DNA of 64,000 bases from Montifringilla adamsi (Eukaryota > Chordata > Aves > Passeriformes > Passeridae), in the NCBI GenBank assembly GCA_017590115.1, contig JAGGNK010012003.1:562345-626344 (forward strand), given 5' to 3'. Both the position numbers and the translations under genes were made by a program. The notes beneath the pieces were generated by a model. The model saw nothing but the letters and a program-made list of their open reading frames with translations. It ran no database searches and was not told the origin of the DNA. Positions 1 to 15,500 of this stretch are shown here, one piece after another (the first letter of the stretch is position 1; the number at the start of each line of letters is the position of its first letter).

Positions 1-639
1 TCTCCACCCATTTCCTGTGCTCGCTCCGTGCAGAGCACGGCACATCAGAAGCTGTCCGTGGGAGGCAAAATCTGGAAGGAAAATGCTCTTTCCTTTGCAT
101 TTAGCGATTGACCCGCACGGTGACTGCCCAGCTGCTGCGGAGGCGGCTCGGGGAGGGAGAGAAGCACAGGCTCAGAAATTCCTTGGTCATAAAGTTCCTT
201 TGCAATTGCAACCCAAAATAAAAGACATTTCAAATATTATGTAGAATCCACAAATCTCTGCTTTCCCCAGCTCTTAAATGGAGGAATATTAATGGTGTTG
301 GAGGAACTGTGGGGAAAATTGTAGGGAAATTTAGTTCTCAGTTCCAAGCAGTTTGTTTTGAGGTGATAGCCCTGGTTTCTGTGTAGGGTTGTGTATGGAC
401 ACAGCTGTAGAGTCAGCACTGTGACCTGGAGTGTGGTGGGGAGCTGTGTTTTACAGAGTCCTCAAAGTGCTGCTCTTCTTTCCTTGTCACCATTTTAATT
501 AAACCACAAAAGCACTTGCTGCAGAGGACAGAAACCATCCTCCACCTCAATTCTGACACGTTATTAAATATATGTGAGTGGATATATTTCTTAGTGTTCT
601 GCAACAGCTCAAGAGAGAACTGAATAATGTCATGTATAA

Positions 640-2541
<1,902 letters not shown>

Positions 2542-2675
2542 CACACCCTTCAGCAGCCTTGGGAGCACTGCCATGGAAGTCAAGGTTTCCTGGGTGATGG
2601 TTGGTGAAATCAGTCTCTACATTACTGTTACCTGTTCTCTGTTTCTTAAATAAATCTTTCTACGCTGATTATCTC
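2542..2675 (+). other. CENPV: CENPV 3' UTR (inferred end)
   Basis: This is the sequence between the stop codon and roughly 20 bases after the AATAAA hexamer. The exact cleavage site is inferred. Confidence 0.7.
2649..2654 (+). terminator. CENPV: CENPV poly(A) signal AATAAA
   Basis: A canonical AATAAA lies about 108 bases after the CENPV stop, giving a short 3' UTR. A T-rich stretch containing TTTGTGACATT follows, consistent with a downstream element. Confidence 0.75.
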
Positions 2676-2984
2676 ATTCCTTTGTGACATTCAGTTTTCA
2701 CACTGCCTCTGCTCTCTACACCACTGCAGGGTTGCTGGTTTGGCACTTTGCCTTTAGCTGTGCTAAAGTTTAAATGACAATACAAAAACCTTCATTAGAA
2801 TCACTTGCACCTCGTTCCTGTGTCCTGCTGAGACTCCTGTGAGTTGACCTTGAGCCCTGTTCTGAATCAAGAAGAAAAGCTCATATTTCAGGAGGTGAAA
2901 GTGAAGGTGGAGCCTGAAACACAATATGTATAAAAGAAGCAACAGCAAAGTGCAATTAGGAAAAAATTGCATAATTTCTGATGT
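2676..2984. other. Convergent intergenic spacer CENPV / PIGL
   Basis: About 300 bases between the likely 3' ends of the two convergent genes. I see no coding exon or clear repeat here. Confidence 0.5.
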
Positions 2985-2990
2985 TTTATT
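2985..2990 (-). terminator. PIGL: Candidate PIGL poly(A) signal (AATAAA on - strand)
   Basis: TTTATT on the + strand reads AATAAA on the PIGL strand, about 470 bases past the PIGL stop. It is the first canonical hexamer I noticed there. It would place the two convergent 3' ends about 300 bases apart. Confidence 0.45.
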
Positions 2991-3456
2991 CAAAAGCTTT
3001 GGCTTTTTAAAATACTGACTGAATAACAAAGGTGTTGTGGTTGTGGTATCTGTGGAGATAGCATGACCTTTGAAAAGTTACTCCTGATAGGTGGATTTTA
3101 CAAAAGCACCAAGGGAGAGTTGCCAAGCAGTCCTTGCAGCTCTATCTTCTTGGGGAAACAATTTCTGCCATATCTTCTCCAATGCAGAATCCTCCAGAGC
3201 TTGGCTCCCAATTAAAGTTAATCCAAATTTCTCATCTTATTTAAGCTTCTATGATGAGAATACAGAGTAGCTGTTAACCCTGTTCTCAATGTATCAGGCA
3301 ACAAGATATTCAGAAGGAGGTTCACCCAGCCTGGGTTTTGTAGTGTGGAGAATGCCACACAAAGAGCACCCCATCCTAACACAGGAGCTTTCTTGAGTCC
3401 TGGGCCTGGGGCAGTGGTGGTTTTGCTCATTCTTTGCTCCTGGGAGTGGTGTCCTG

Positions 3457-3555
3457 TCAGAGCAGGCGCAGGGAATTGAGCACCAGGTAGCGAGAGAAGA
3501 GCAGGTAGAGCTGGCGGAACCAGAGGAGCTGGCTGCGATGGCACCGCATGGCTCT
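3457..3555 (-). CDS. PIGL: PIGL exon 7 (terminal, C-terminus and stop)
   Basis: The acceptor on the - strand is TTTCTCTCCTAG|AGAGCC. It encodes [17 protein letters not shown] and a hydrophobic/basic end LRLL, then TGA at 3459-3457. CHRSQ-LWFR is a hallmark of animal PIGL C-termini. Confidence 0.93.
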   Translation of the reverse strand, partial: RAMRCHRSQLLWFRQLYLLFSRYLVLNSLRLL

Positions 3556-6500
3556 CTAGGAGAGAAACAGGGCAGAGAGCAACTCAGGAACCTTCCAGAG
3601 CTGGTGTGGGGGCAGTTTCCTGCTCCTGCTCTGGGGGTCAGTGCCCATTTGTAGGACAGTGAGCAGGGAGAGGCAGGGCAGGCTGCCCAAGCTCTGGGCC
3701 TGTCTGTCCCGAGCCTGCTGTTGTGCTGCCTGATGCTCAGAGGGTCCTGCTGGAAAGGACACTTGATGTGTCACTTCTAACTCCTCCTCCCCACCTGCTC
3801 TCAGGCCTGGGGAAGTGTTCACATGCTTGGAAGCAGGAGCCTGATAAGAGTGTCTGGGAACATCTCTGCTCCTGACCACACACTGGCAGCTGCAACTGAG
3901 TCTATTTATAGTGCACCAGCCTAGAAAGGTCAGATTTCAGGAACAAAAATACATGGGAATAATGAACACCACCTTTATCCAAGCTGTTTCCATAAGTAAC
4001 TCTTACATTTTAACAGCCTCAGAAGCAAGAAAAGTCTGTAATTTGTGAATTAACAGCACTGTTTGCTGGGTAAATATTTTCATCTGCTAATCAGATTCTG
4101 ATGTAAGGAACTGTGGAGTAAATGTGTGAGATCCTATGCAGCAAAACAGTTTAAAAATGTACAGTAAAGGGAACTTGTGAAGAGCTTTGGACCACAAGTT
4201 CACAGGCTGTCTCCATCTTTAGTGAGAGCTGTGATCACGGATGCTGTTCATGGCATGCAGTCATGCCAGGCTTTCACAGGCCACTCATGTTCAGAATACT
4301 GTGTTGGATCCAGTTTCCTTTGAAATGCATCCTACATCCTGGGGAGTGTAAAACTCAGTGCCCAGTGACTGTCTGAGCTGCAAATCTGCTCAGCCTTGTC
4401 CTCTCACACAGGACATGAGGTAACCTGGCTTGTCCATGTTTCTAAAATCACAGCAGACATTCCTCAGTGACATTTCTAACCCACGGATGACACTGCTTCT
4501 GGCATCCCCTGGGAATGTGACACTTGTGACTAAAGTGCTCACAATGAGGATGAGCCACTCCAACAGGTCAGGCAGGTGTCACTCATCTCACCTTGGCTTG
4601 TTCAGTCTCCTCCTCTGTGAGGATGAAGAGTGCATCACTGGGCAGGAGGCAGGAAATGAGGACATCGAGGAAGGAAATGTATTTCCTGCAGAGATTTACT
4701 GATTCCAGCACGAGCACACGGCACCCTACACAGAGAAAAAAGATAAATATTTCAAACCAGCAGCATTCCTGTAAGGTGCCCTTTTCTCCAGGCTCAGCAG
4801 CTCTTTGCAGCTTCCCTGTGCTGCTGGCCTTGGGAATCTTTTTTGTGTAAAGGGGGAACGACTTCTGATGCTCCCCCCAGGATTTCTTTGTGCCCAGTGC
4901 ACATCTATGACCATTTGTATTGGCTCTTATTGTGTATGTGACCCTTTGCACTGGTTCTTGTTCTGTAATAGCCTGTGGAAAGCAAAGCTAGCTTTGAAAA
5001 TCCCAAAAACTGTGTGTTTTAAAATTCTTCCTGCATAATTAGGCTCAAAAAAATAGATGCAACTGATTCTCTGAATGCTGACACTGTATCATATAATGGA
5101 ATTTTAAAACAGTATTTTCTGGTTCAGCTACCAAAATGAAATTTCATCTTTCTACTCCAATTCTTAGCTACAGAATAAATATTTACAAGCCTCAGGAATA
5201 AAATATTAACTCAGGCAGGCAGTAACACTTTAACAGGGATCCTGAGTTCATTGTTCAGATGCTTGTGATGAAGCAGATGAAGGCAACATGTTTCAAGATT
5301 CTGCTGATGTTGAAGGGAGTTTTTTCTTTTTCAAAGATCCCTTTGAACTCAAAAGTTAATTGCTATTTTTTTTTTTACCATGGCTAAATTGTCTTCACTG
5401 ATGAGTTCAGAGCTACTGATGGTCCCGTTAAGAGCCTGTAGCTCTCAAGGGAGCTGCTTAGGGATTTCCTTGGCTTGGCAGCTGCTGTGATTATGTTCCA
5501 CACTTCCCACATTGTATTAAAGTTTGACAGAAGAGGCCAAAGTCACAGTTTACACAGGTGGGCAGAGATGCAATTCAATTTGCAATGAGATTTCCTTCAG
5601 TGAGCCCTGAAACAGTGAAATTACACAGAAGAGACAGAACAAAGCTCTCATGGACTCCCTCTAGCACATCACCAGGATCTTTCAATTCCTTTCTTTCTTT
5701 TCTTTTCTCCAAGGGTGTTGTTCCAACTTTTCAACAGCCTCTCCCACTCTCCAAAGTTAACTGGTTAACTCTTCATTTCAGCACCACAGAGTGCTCCAGG
5801 GCCACGCTCCCCTTCCACGGAGGGGACACTGGGAGCTGACTCCCAGCAGGTCACACAGAGCATCACAGCAGTGATTTCCTCCTGCTGTGGGCAGCAAGGG
5901 GCAGGAGCCGAGCCCTCAAGGGCAACCACGGGCTCTTGCAGGCGGTGCGGAGCGGGGGAGCGGCGGAAGATCCGCGCTGGGAGCGGCGGGCGCTGCTCGG
6001 GAGCCGCCGGGAGGTGGCGGCGTCCGCCGGCCGGGAACGGGACCGGGACAGCGGGACCGCATCCCTTCGGGGCGCTGCCTTCGGCACCTCCTGTCCCCGC
6101 CGTGCCGCTGCCGTGTCCCCGGTGCCTCCGCAGGGTCACGGAGCGGCGCTGGGCGATGAGCGCCCCGGCATGTGCGGGAATGCGGGGACTTGGGACCGGC
6201 ACGGCCCCGACACTTCCTCAGCCCCTGCCCCGCTCCCAGCCCCCGGGACGAGCAGAGCTGCCAGGCTGCCCTCGGTCCCAGCTGCTCTCCCAGGGGATGC
6301 TCTGCAGGCACAAGTGCTGCAATCACTCACAGAAGGGCCCTGACACTCCTTTAATTCCACTCGGAGACATTTCTTGCTTGCAAATTGCAAACTTGGAAGG
6401 AAACCTGTGAGGTGCTGTGAGTGGGAGAACCATTCTTCCCCTTCCTGTGCAGAGATCCTCTGGGCTGCTGCTGGAGTAGTTTCAGAGGGAAGAATCAGTA

Positions 6501-9500
6501 CAGTGCTGCTGTCAGCATTCCCAATGGCACCTGTTTGCTTTTCAAACACAGGACAATGATCTTTCCTTTCCTGGATGGCTTTCATGGACTCTGGCAATGC
6601 CACACCAATTCCTACTCACAGTGATGGGAAAAGAGGCCTGGCACCACTCTCTGAAGCTTGGGCTGCTCTGTTAACCAAATATGCTCTCCCTTTCCTCATT
6701 TTTTTTCCCTGGAAAATATTAATTCACGCAGCAATTGCACCCTTTTGTTCCCCAAAGCTCAGCAATAAGGACTCAAAACCATGGCAAGTGATTTCAGTGT
6801 GGATGGCTCTGACCTGCTGGGTCCTCCTCGGTCAGATCAGGTGAAGTGGTGGCATCCAGCTCCCCAAAAAGAAGGGCACTGTGAGAGCCCTCTGTGTCAG
6901 TGATCCAACCAGGATTTCCATGTGCTGACAGCAAAGCCTGCTCTGCATGGCAATGTGAGATGAAATGAAGCAGGGAAGGAATGTACAGTCCAGGGAGAGA
7001 TGGAAAAGGGTTCAGAGAGTCAGGCTGCTCCCTGCCAAGCGGGGTGAGAGCAGGGCTGCCATTGAGGAGTCCTGTGACACCAGCAGGTGAAGCTTTCCAG
7101 AGCCTGCTGTGCCTGTGACCTCGGCAGGATGGGATTAGCAGTGTAATGCAACCTCTCCAGGTTGGCAGAAAGGGCAGGATCAATATAGCTCATGGATTAG
7201 GCTGAGAATAGAAGTGTGTGAAGCCTGCAGCCTGCTCAGCTTGGCTTTCCACTTCCAAATCACTCAGGCAGCAAGGATGCCTAGAATGAGGAGCTCCTGA
7301 GTGAGCACTGTGTGTGCTGCAGGCCTGCACTGCTCCTGATGGAAGGAGGCACAGGTTCTTCTGGAAGAGCACTGGTTGTAGCTGGAAGGGGCCAGTGGCA
7401 GGGTGGGAGCACATCCAGCAGTTGTCTTGGCTTCTTGAAACAAGTGCTTGTGCTGGGCTGGAGAACTTGATTACAGATTATAAAAAGCCTGTTGTGTTTG
7501 TGCTGGCTAAAGGCATTAGAAAGCAGAGCAGGATATTTAGGGTGCTCATTTGCATATCACTGAGGCAATGCAAGGCTTAGCTGGCTTTTGCATTTGCAGG
7601 GAGATTTTCTGTGGATTCCCTGGTCACATGGGCTTACACAGGCTCACCCACAAACAGCTCCCTCTTCTCAACACCAACACAGCACTTTTCCATGGCCTGA
7701 ACATCCCTTTCAGCTCCATCCAGACAGCCTCAATCCCACATCACCCTTGTTTCATTAAGCCCCTCTGGTGCACAGCCCTGCATGCCTGCCAGATCAAATT
7801 ATAAATACTGGGAATTTCAATGAGACTGGAACTATATTTGGAAAGGCTTAGCATAAGCAGCAGCATGGGAGCTCCCCGTTCCTTTGGTGTTTGTAGGTCA
7901 TGTCAGATGTGATGTAATCAGAGCAGCAAGGCTTGCACAGAGCTCCAGCAGCCTCTTGATGCTGCTGGAGAAATGGAAATTTTCTCTGTATGTGAGTCTG
8001 TTTCAAACCTGAATGGATTTGAGGCACAGCCCATATTCAGGACCAGAGTGAAACCTGCATGAGCAGCACATGAAAGTGGCTCAGTGTAGATGGGGTCCGA
8101 CAGTGACATCAACCACTGCAGCCCCTTGTCCTTTGTGCTGCACACAGCACACAGAGCTCTGCTGCAGCCCAAGGCTGAACAAAGAAAAGGTCCTAGGAAT
8201 GAAGCTGGCACTAATACTCCTCTTTCATGAACTGGGGAACTGAAGGGACTGGAGTCAGAGCTCAGCTTAAGGGCATTCTGCCATCTTGGCTCATGCTGTC
8301 TCATTAGGCCTGCAACTTCCTGCTAGCAGAGAATTAAAACTGATTTGCTGTGACTCATTCAAATCCTACAATGATTTGGGAATTAGCATTAAAGGAACAC
8401 AGCCTGGATGGCTGCTGAGGGAGCAGGAGGATGACTGGGTGGGCCTGGCTAAGCCACCTTCCTCTGCTCTGTCCAAAGAGCTGAGTGACAGCTTTGTGCT
8501 TAAACGAGGTCCACACATTTGTCCCTGGGCAGGAACTGTTTGCTGGAGATAAGATCTGCAGCTCTGCTCTAGAAAAGGGGTCAGGGGCCACCTCCTTCTG
8601 TACTTTGTTTCTTTCCTTTCCCTACTTGTACAGAGAATTTTTCAGAGATTCTTGCTCACAGGTGGAAGAAGCCACTACAGTTTGTTGTGCCACTGCAGAT
8701 TTCAGATTTCTTTCTGAGCACAGTTTGGTGGAGGCTTAACTTGCTACATGCAAATATTTTTGGCTAAGTGGGTAATCGTTTCTGAGGCTTGTGTCACAGA
8801 AAAGGAAAAAGGCTTGTAAGCAGGATGTGAGCAAAAACTGTGACTAAGCTGAGGGACCTGGAAAGAGCACTCAAATTCACCCAAGAGGCACAGGTCAGAC
8901 ACTGCATCACATCACTGAGGCAGGACAACCCCAAGGGACTGAAAAGTGACTATAGAGAAGCCTGAACTGGTAAAAAATTGCAGGAAGATAAAAGTTCAGC
9001 TGTGGGTTTCAACTGCAGTGCAGGGATGAGTTGGGCAGCTGGAACCCTGGACACAACAGGGATGTCAAGGTGGGAGGGTGGGGATGTGAGGTGGGAGGGG
9101 AGGTGATGGAACTCCTACCTTCAGGTAACTTCCCCTCTGAATGCAGGTACCTGTGAAAGAAGAGATACAAGGGGTCAACACTCCGTGGAACTACTCAAAT
9201 CCTGATTTTACAGGAATAAAACCCTGCACATTAAACCAAGCCTTTTCATTTAACACCCAGTGACAATGGCCAATCTTGTGAGAAACTTCAGGAGCCCACA
9301 CTGGAGCACCTTAGGCAGGGCTAAGCCTCACTCCCCACACTATTCTGCCACTCCTTCCCTCATCCTGCCTGCTGGGACACACCACAAATAAGCTCCACAA
9401 ATCAAATTCACTCTCAGACTTCCCAAGGGAAACCCAAGAGGCTGCCAAAGGCTGTTCACCCCTGGGAGCACCTCTGGCTGTTTAAAGCCAAGGCTCTGCT

Positions 9501-12500
9501 GGCCAGGGGAATTGTCTCAGCAGCTGCTCCTTTTTGGGCACCAGCTCTTTTTTCTAACCCAGGCTGGCACTGGGACATCTGAGAAGCTGCTCTGGCTTTT
9601 TGCTCACCAAAACTTTGATCCCTTCATGACTTTGTCCTGGGAAGTCTCTGTAGCAAAACAGAACAGGAGGACCAAGGATGGGAGATGTGAATGGTGGTGG
9701 CACTTCCATCAAGAAGTGTAAGCAAATGACCCTGGGATGGTGAGGACATCAGGGGGTGTTAATTTCAATTATTTTCTTAATTCTCATGTTTTCCCTGCTC
9801 ATGGCTTTGGAGCCACACTGGATTTGGCCCACGGCAGGGCTGGGAAGCAGCAGGTCTCCAGCAGATGGCACTCAGGGCTGTCCCACACCCAGTCCTGCTC
9901 TTCCAGGAGAAAAAGACATCCAAACAATGGAACATTTGCCAAAATGAGAAAGGAAATAATAATAAAAAAAAAGTTATTTAACCCTGTGTAATATTTAAAG
10001 AGATCGTTATCACCTAATAGTGGTGTATCTGACAAAGGACAATGTGCCAGTTCATGTGTAAATCAGCCAGGATAAAACATGCATTATATGTAAACTGCTG
10101 TGTTTCTCCAGTCACTTTCAAACTAGGATTATCTCTGGCTGTTGGTTAAGTTCAAGGAAAAGGATTAGCTACACAGGCCTAGACAAAATAGGAAGCACGG
10201 AGTGATGAATACCCAATGCAATACAAAGCAAAAATCAAGCCAGAAATGCAGGTCATGACAGAACTCAAACAGCAATCAGAAAACATATTCAAACAGCTTC
10301 TCCTGCCAGTGGTGTCCTCTGCTCCAGAGCCAAAGCAATGCCATTTCCTGCTAAACAATGGACTTGGAATAGTGTCTTGGCCACTTTCTGCCCCACCACT
10401 CAAGCCTTACTGCTCTGACAAAGACTGTTAAATGTTGCCTTGTAATTTAAATATCTCCATGAATATCTGCTCTGCTCTTCTGCCAGAGGTTTCTTCCCCC
10501 ACAAGTGGAATCTGGCCACCCAAAGAAATGATTCAGCACTTGGTATAGTTAGTAGGGTGGGAAACTTTTAGAATATGCTTGGAGAGATAAAGCAGTGAGT
10601 GGTTGTGAAATTTGGCAAACTCTGAAAGCCCAGTGTCTGTTCTGGGTGTGCTGCTCTGCCATGGAGGCAACCTTCAAAGCCCTGAGCTGCTCCAAGAGAG
10701 AACTAATAATAACCACTCGTGTCACTAGAAACAGGAATGAGAGATCCAGCTCATATGGAAACGTTTCAGCAGGAGCAGGGAGCATCTTCAGCAGGGAAGG
10801 AAAGTGTCATTCAGCAGTAAATGAAGGAGTTTATGCTTGTATAAAGGTTCAGGGAGACACAAAATGTGTTTAGTTACTGAAAGATCCTCAAAGCTGCTGC
10901 CAGCAGACCTGTCACCCATCTGGAAGAACAGGCATGAAGAAACTGCATCTCTCCTCATCCTTTTTGTCCCAATCCAAATGCTTCAATTCTCAGCAAAGCT
11001 CAGTGCAGAGCCCTGGGAACGGCTCCACCCAGCTCTGTGTGCAGAGGAATTGCAGCCTTGCTCATTTGTATTTCTCTGTGGTTGCAGAGAGAGAGAGAGA
11101 AACACGAAGCTCTACCTCCTGCACACGTTCACAAAATGAGCCAATCCTCTCCCAAATCCATCTTCTCACTCCCATCTCCACCCTGCTGGAGTGTCTCCAT
11201 GGGACACTTCCAAGTAGGGGAGAGGTTGCAGCTCTCGGTTGTTGCCATTTTGGGAATGTTGTTTTACAGATTGGACTTGCTGTGGTTTGGTCGAAATGAA
11301 AGAGTTTGGCATAAAATCTCAAAAAGTAAAACACAGGCTCTTTTTCAGGAGATTTTTCCATGTGGGTGTTTTGTTTTTTCTTCCCGGAGAGATTTTTTTA
11401 TAATCCTTTTTAAACACAAAGTGACCTAAGGTGGCTCGTTCCCAGCCACTGCCCAGGTGCCAGAGCCTGGTGATTACAGGGCACCTCTCCCTGCAATGCC
11501 TGTGGTAGGTTCAGGTCCACATGTGAGACCCTTTGCAGTGAAGAATTTGGGAAGGCCATGAGACATCCAAAGTCTCCAACCATTTCTGCCCTGTAAGATC
11601 TCAGCCCCAGCTCCTCCCTCAAGGCCCAGCTGCTTTGAAGGCTCTGCAGCCACCAGCTCCATCTGCTCAGCAGAAACACTGAAATGGCCCAACGCCCTCA
11701 CCCTGCAAACTGCAGGACTGAGCTGGCTCCCAGATTCCCTGCTTTCATTCAGGCATCCTCCAGGAAAGGTGTGGGTGGGTCAGCTCCTCTGTGGCACTGA
11801 CCAGTGAAACCTCCCAAGCTGTTCCAAGAAGGAACAAGTCAAGCTGGAGCTGAAACTTCAGTCCTGAGGAGCACAGAACCCCCCTGGGGCTCATGCCCAC
11901 GAGGGTGTGTTACAGTTTGGGTGATGTTCTGTTTGATGAGAAGTTGTTCATTGAATTCAATGACTTCACTCTCCAAACAGTTTCCCAAGCCTGAGGCAAA
12001 ACCCTTCACTGAGCTGACTGCTGGCTGCTGTGGAGCACTGGGGAAATACAGTTTTGAAGAGCATGGCAAAGAATGGATGTCTTAAAGCTGCATTGGGGCT
12101 CCATTTAGGATCCCAACCTCTAATCTGCCCAATTAATCTGATGAAACAGATGTGAAGGAGGAAGAACAGGCACTCTCCCAGGAATCACAGAGACATTAGA
12201 AGGATATCCTTGCCAGATGTTGGATGTTTGCTCTCTGGAATGCCTCCTCCCTCCCTAGCTGGATTTTCTGGCTCCATTTCCATGCACCCTGAACTACACC
12301 ATGGAGCAGCACTTTGTACAACACTGCTCAGGCTCTCTGTACTCACACGTGGGGCAGTGGCAAAAGATGTCCTGCCAGTGGCAGTGCAGAGATGTTCCAG
12401 CTGACAGAGCTGTCCTGGCTCTGTGCTTTGGGCCTTGCACTGTCTGGGAGAGGAATGTGCAGTGTCACTGCTTCCCTCACTGCCAGCAGCCCAGTGGCAC

Positions 12501-15500
12501 AGGGAAGGACATGCCATGAGGCTGTTTCTTTGGGGGAAAAAAACCTTCTTTAGAGGGAATCCCTTCTGTGCTGGTGCTCCATGCTCAGATTTAATCCTGA
12601 TGGCTCTCAACAGTGTCATGGAAGGGCACTGGGATGAATGAACTTGGTCAAATGAAGGAATGAGGAAAAGGGATAAAGGAATGAGATAAAATCTAGAACT
12701 ACACACCCAACTATGGGATATATGGCAGGGCAGAGAGCTTTGAGAGGAAGTCTCAAGGACAGACAGCAGAGCACAATTCTGTCTCAGCCTTATGGGGACA
12801 GTCTGGCTGCAACCACAGCCATCACTCATAAGCTCCCCCAGCACATTTAAGATCAATAAAACAAGTGAGAAATGCATGAGCTGCAGCTGCTGAAAGGAGG
12901 GAGAGATTTTCCAGCCCCACACTGTAAGAAGGCACCAAATAAAAGTGGTAAATGGGATATCCTTCACACTTATCAAGCTAATCACACAAAACCAGCTTCC
13001 TCCCTGTCCTTTAAGACCTGGCCTTGGAAATTCTACAGAAACTCAGAGCAGAACTGTGCCTTGTTGGGGTGGGATGCAGTTGGTGGCCTCTGAGAATGGC
13101 TCCCACCAAGTGGGACTGGCTGGACACTGCTCCTCATTGTTTCCATACATGGATTTGCAGCTGGCATTTACCCAACCCTCCTCTGCCAGGGAGCCTCAGT
13201 GCAGCCCTCAGCACAATGTCCATGGCATTCAGGAGTGGGGCATTCAGTGGCCAGGCTGGGACATGGCAGTGCCACAAGGCATTGGTGGCACTCAGGCTGC
13301 ATCCTAATCCACTGCTGAGTGATAAAGATCCCAAATATCATCTCTGCACAGCCTCATTTACAACCTGCCACAGGGCTGGTGAATGTTAAAAAACATCCTG
13401 CAGGACTGAGAGGTGTTTTTCCAAATGGAATTGATGAGAATAGGCTCAGCTAATGATTCCTTGATGCAGCTTTTTATATGGCATCATTGATAGAAGTTTT
13501 ATGGATGCAGTTGCTATAACAACATAATGCACAGTGGTTAAATATAGCAGCTCCTATTTTCCACTCAGTTTGCTCTGCCCTAAGCAGACAAGACTATTCT
13601 TTTCTGTTCTAGCTGGAATAAAATGGATTTGATAGCTCACTAAAGAAAACAAGTGGTACAGTCCTCCCTCCTCCTCCTCACAAAGATGATTCCTCTCCAT
13701 CCTAAGCAAGCAAACAACAAACTCAACAGCCCCATATTTGCCAGGCTCCTGGGCAAGAGTGGTTGCTTAAAATCAAAATGCACAGTGACTCGTGCAAAAC
13801 GAAACCACCTTGATATTACATGTGATCTCAGTGCAGGCACTATCATTTCAGAGTGCAGGAGAGAGAGGTTCTCCAATATTCCTGCCACGAGTATTTACCA
13901 AGCTCATTACCACAGTGCCTAGTGACTGGCCAAATGCTGAGAGGGGATAAAGTGACCTGGATGTCACTCAAGAACTGCTCTTCCTTGAGGATGAGTGTAA
14001 AGGATCCAACCTCCCACGGCCAGAGTGAAAGCTCCCGTTTTGGGGGATAAAAGAGGATGATGTTGCCAAATCAAGCCACAGAAGATTGCTTCCAGTCCTC
14101 CCTGCTTTGCTGCAGTGGGTTTTTCTTGGGTTTGGGTTGGGTTTTTTTTCTGTCTGGAAGCCAGAACTGAAATACTCCCAGGGGAGACTGAAATCAAATA
14201 GTAATTTGTGTTCCTCTCCCATCCTGTTTTTTCTTATTTTTCGCTTGCAGAAGAACAAATCCATCCTTGAACCTTGGCATTTCCCAGTTCCTCCCAGATC
14301 TGAAGGCCAGGCAGGCACACAGCAGCAGCTGGACTCCTGCAAGCTGTCAGGAGGAAGGCTGCTGCAAGGGAAAGAGCTCATTTCTTCTGAGTAGTTCCTG
14401 CTCCTTTGAACATAACCTCTGTTCCAGACACTGGAAAGAATATTTATGCCCTTAGCAGACAATACTGAGCATCTGCTCAGCTATGACCATTTCCTGAACT
14501 GTTTTATTCCTTGAAGCTGTTCAATAATCTGCACCTCCTGAAGTGAGGAGTTGTGGGAGGGGTCACAGAGCCCGTTCCAGCCCTGCTCTTGCAGAAAGTG
14601 ATCTCATGGAAGTGGGCACAATCCTGTCTCCCAGAGACTGGGAGCATCCAAAAGAGCTGAGGAACACTGCACCAGCCCCCTGCTTCATCCTTTCCTCCAC
14701 TTTTCACAGTGGAGGCAGAACCCTGCAGGACTTGTTTAAAGAAGGTTAATAAATACATTGCAAATGATACCTGGAAGGGAGAGGTCGTTTGCCTTTCCCT
14801 TGCCATGTAGCACTGGGGCCCCAGGGGCAGCCACTGCTGCTCTGCAGAGCTCTGCTGGCACAGGGGCACAGGAGAAGCCTCAGTTTGTGCTCCCAGAGCT
14901 GCCTGTGCTGGCCAACATGTGAGAACTCATCAGGGCACTGAGAGTCAGGAGTGATACAGTCACGCTCTACTTCCTCCATAACACAAACTGAAAAATAATG
15001 AGGGCAAGCAAGCCACTAAAAATAAACTTAACCTTTCAGCAGCCACGGCATCACTCCTGCCACATGCAGATGATGGGGCTACCATGATTAATTCTGCTGA
15101 TTCAGGGCTGGAAGGGAGACAAGACACAAACCAGCCCTTAGTTAATGAGAACTGCTCGTGCTCTGGTGTCCCTATCAGCATGGATCTCATCAGCCCAGAG
15201 AGTGTTCTGCTCCAGCTGAGGACCAAGGCAAAGCTCTGGGAATTGCAGACAATGAGCATTTCCTGGTAAGATGCTCTGAGACAGGAAGAGGGTTAGATCC
15301 CCACTGCACAGACAAGAAACATAAAGCATGAAGTTGGGAAAGTGATTTCTGCACAGCCACAAAGTAAGACAAGAGTAGAATTGGGAACACAATCAAGTTT
15401 TCCTTAAATTTCTCACATATAACTCAGCTGCTAACTTGTTTTCCCATGATCTCTTCAGGGTGGAGGAGGACACCGAACAACCTGCCTTTCATTCCTCTTT

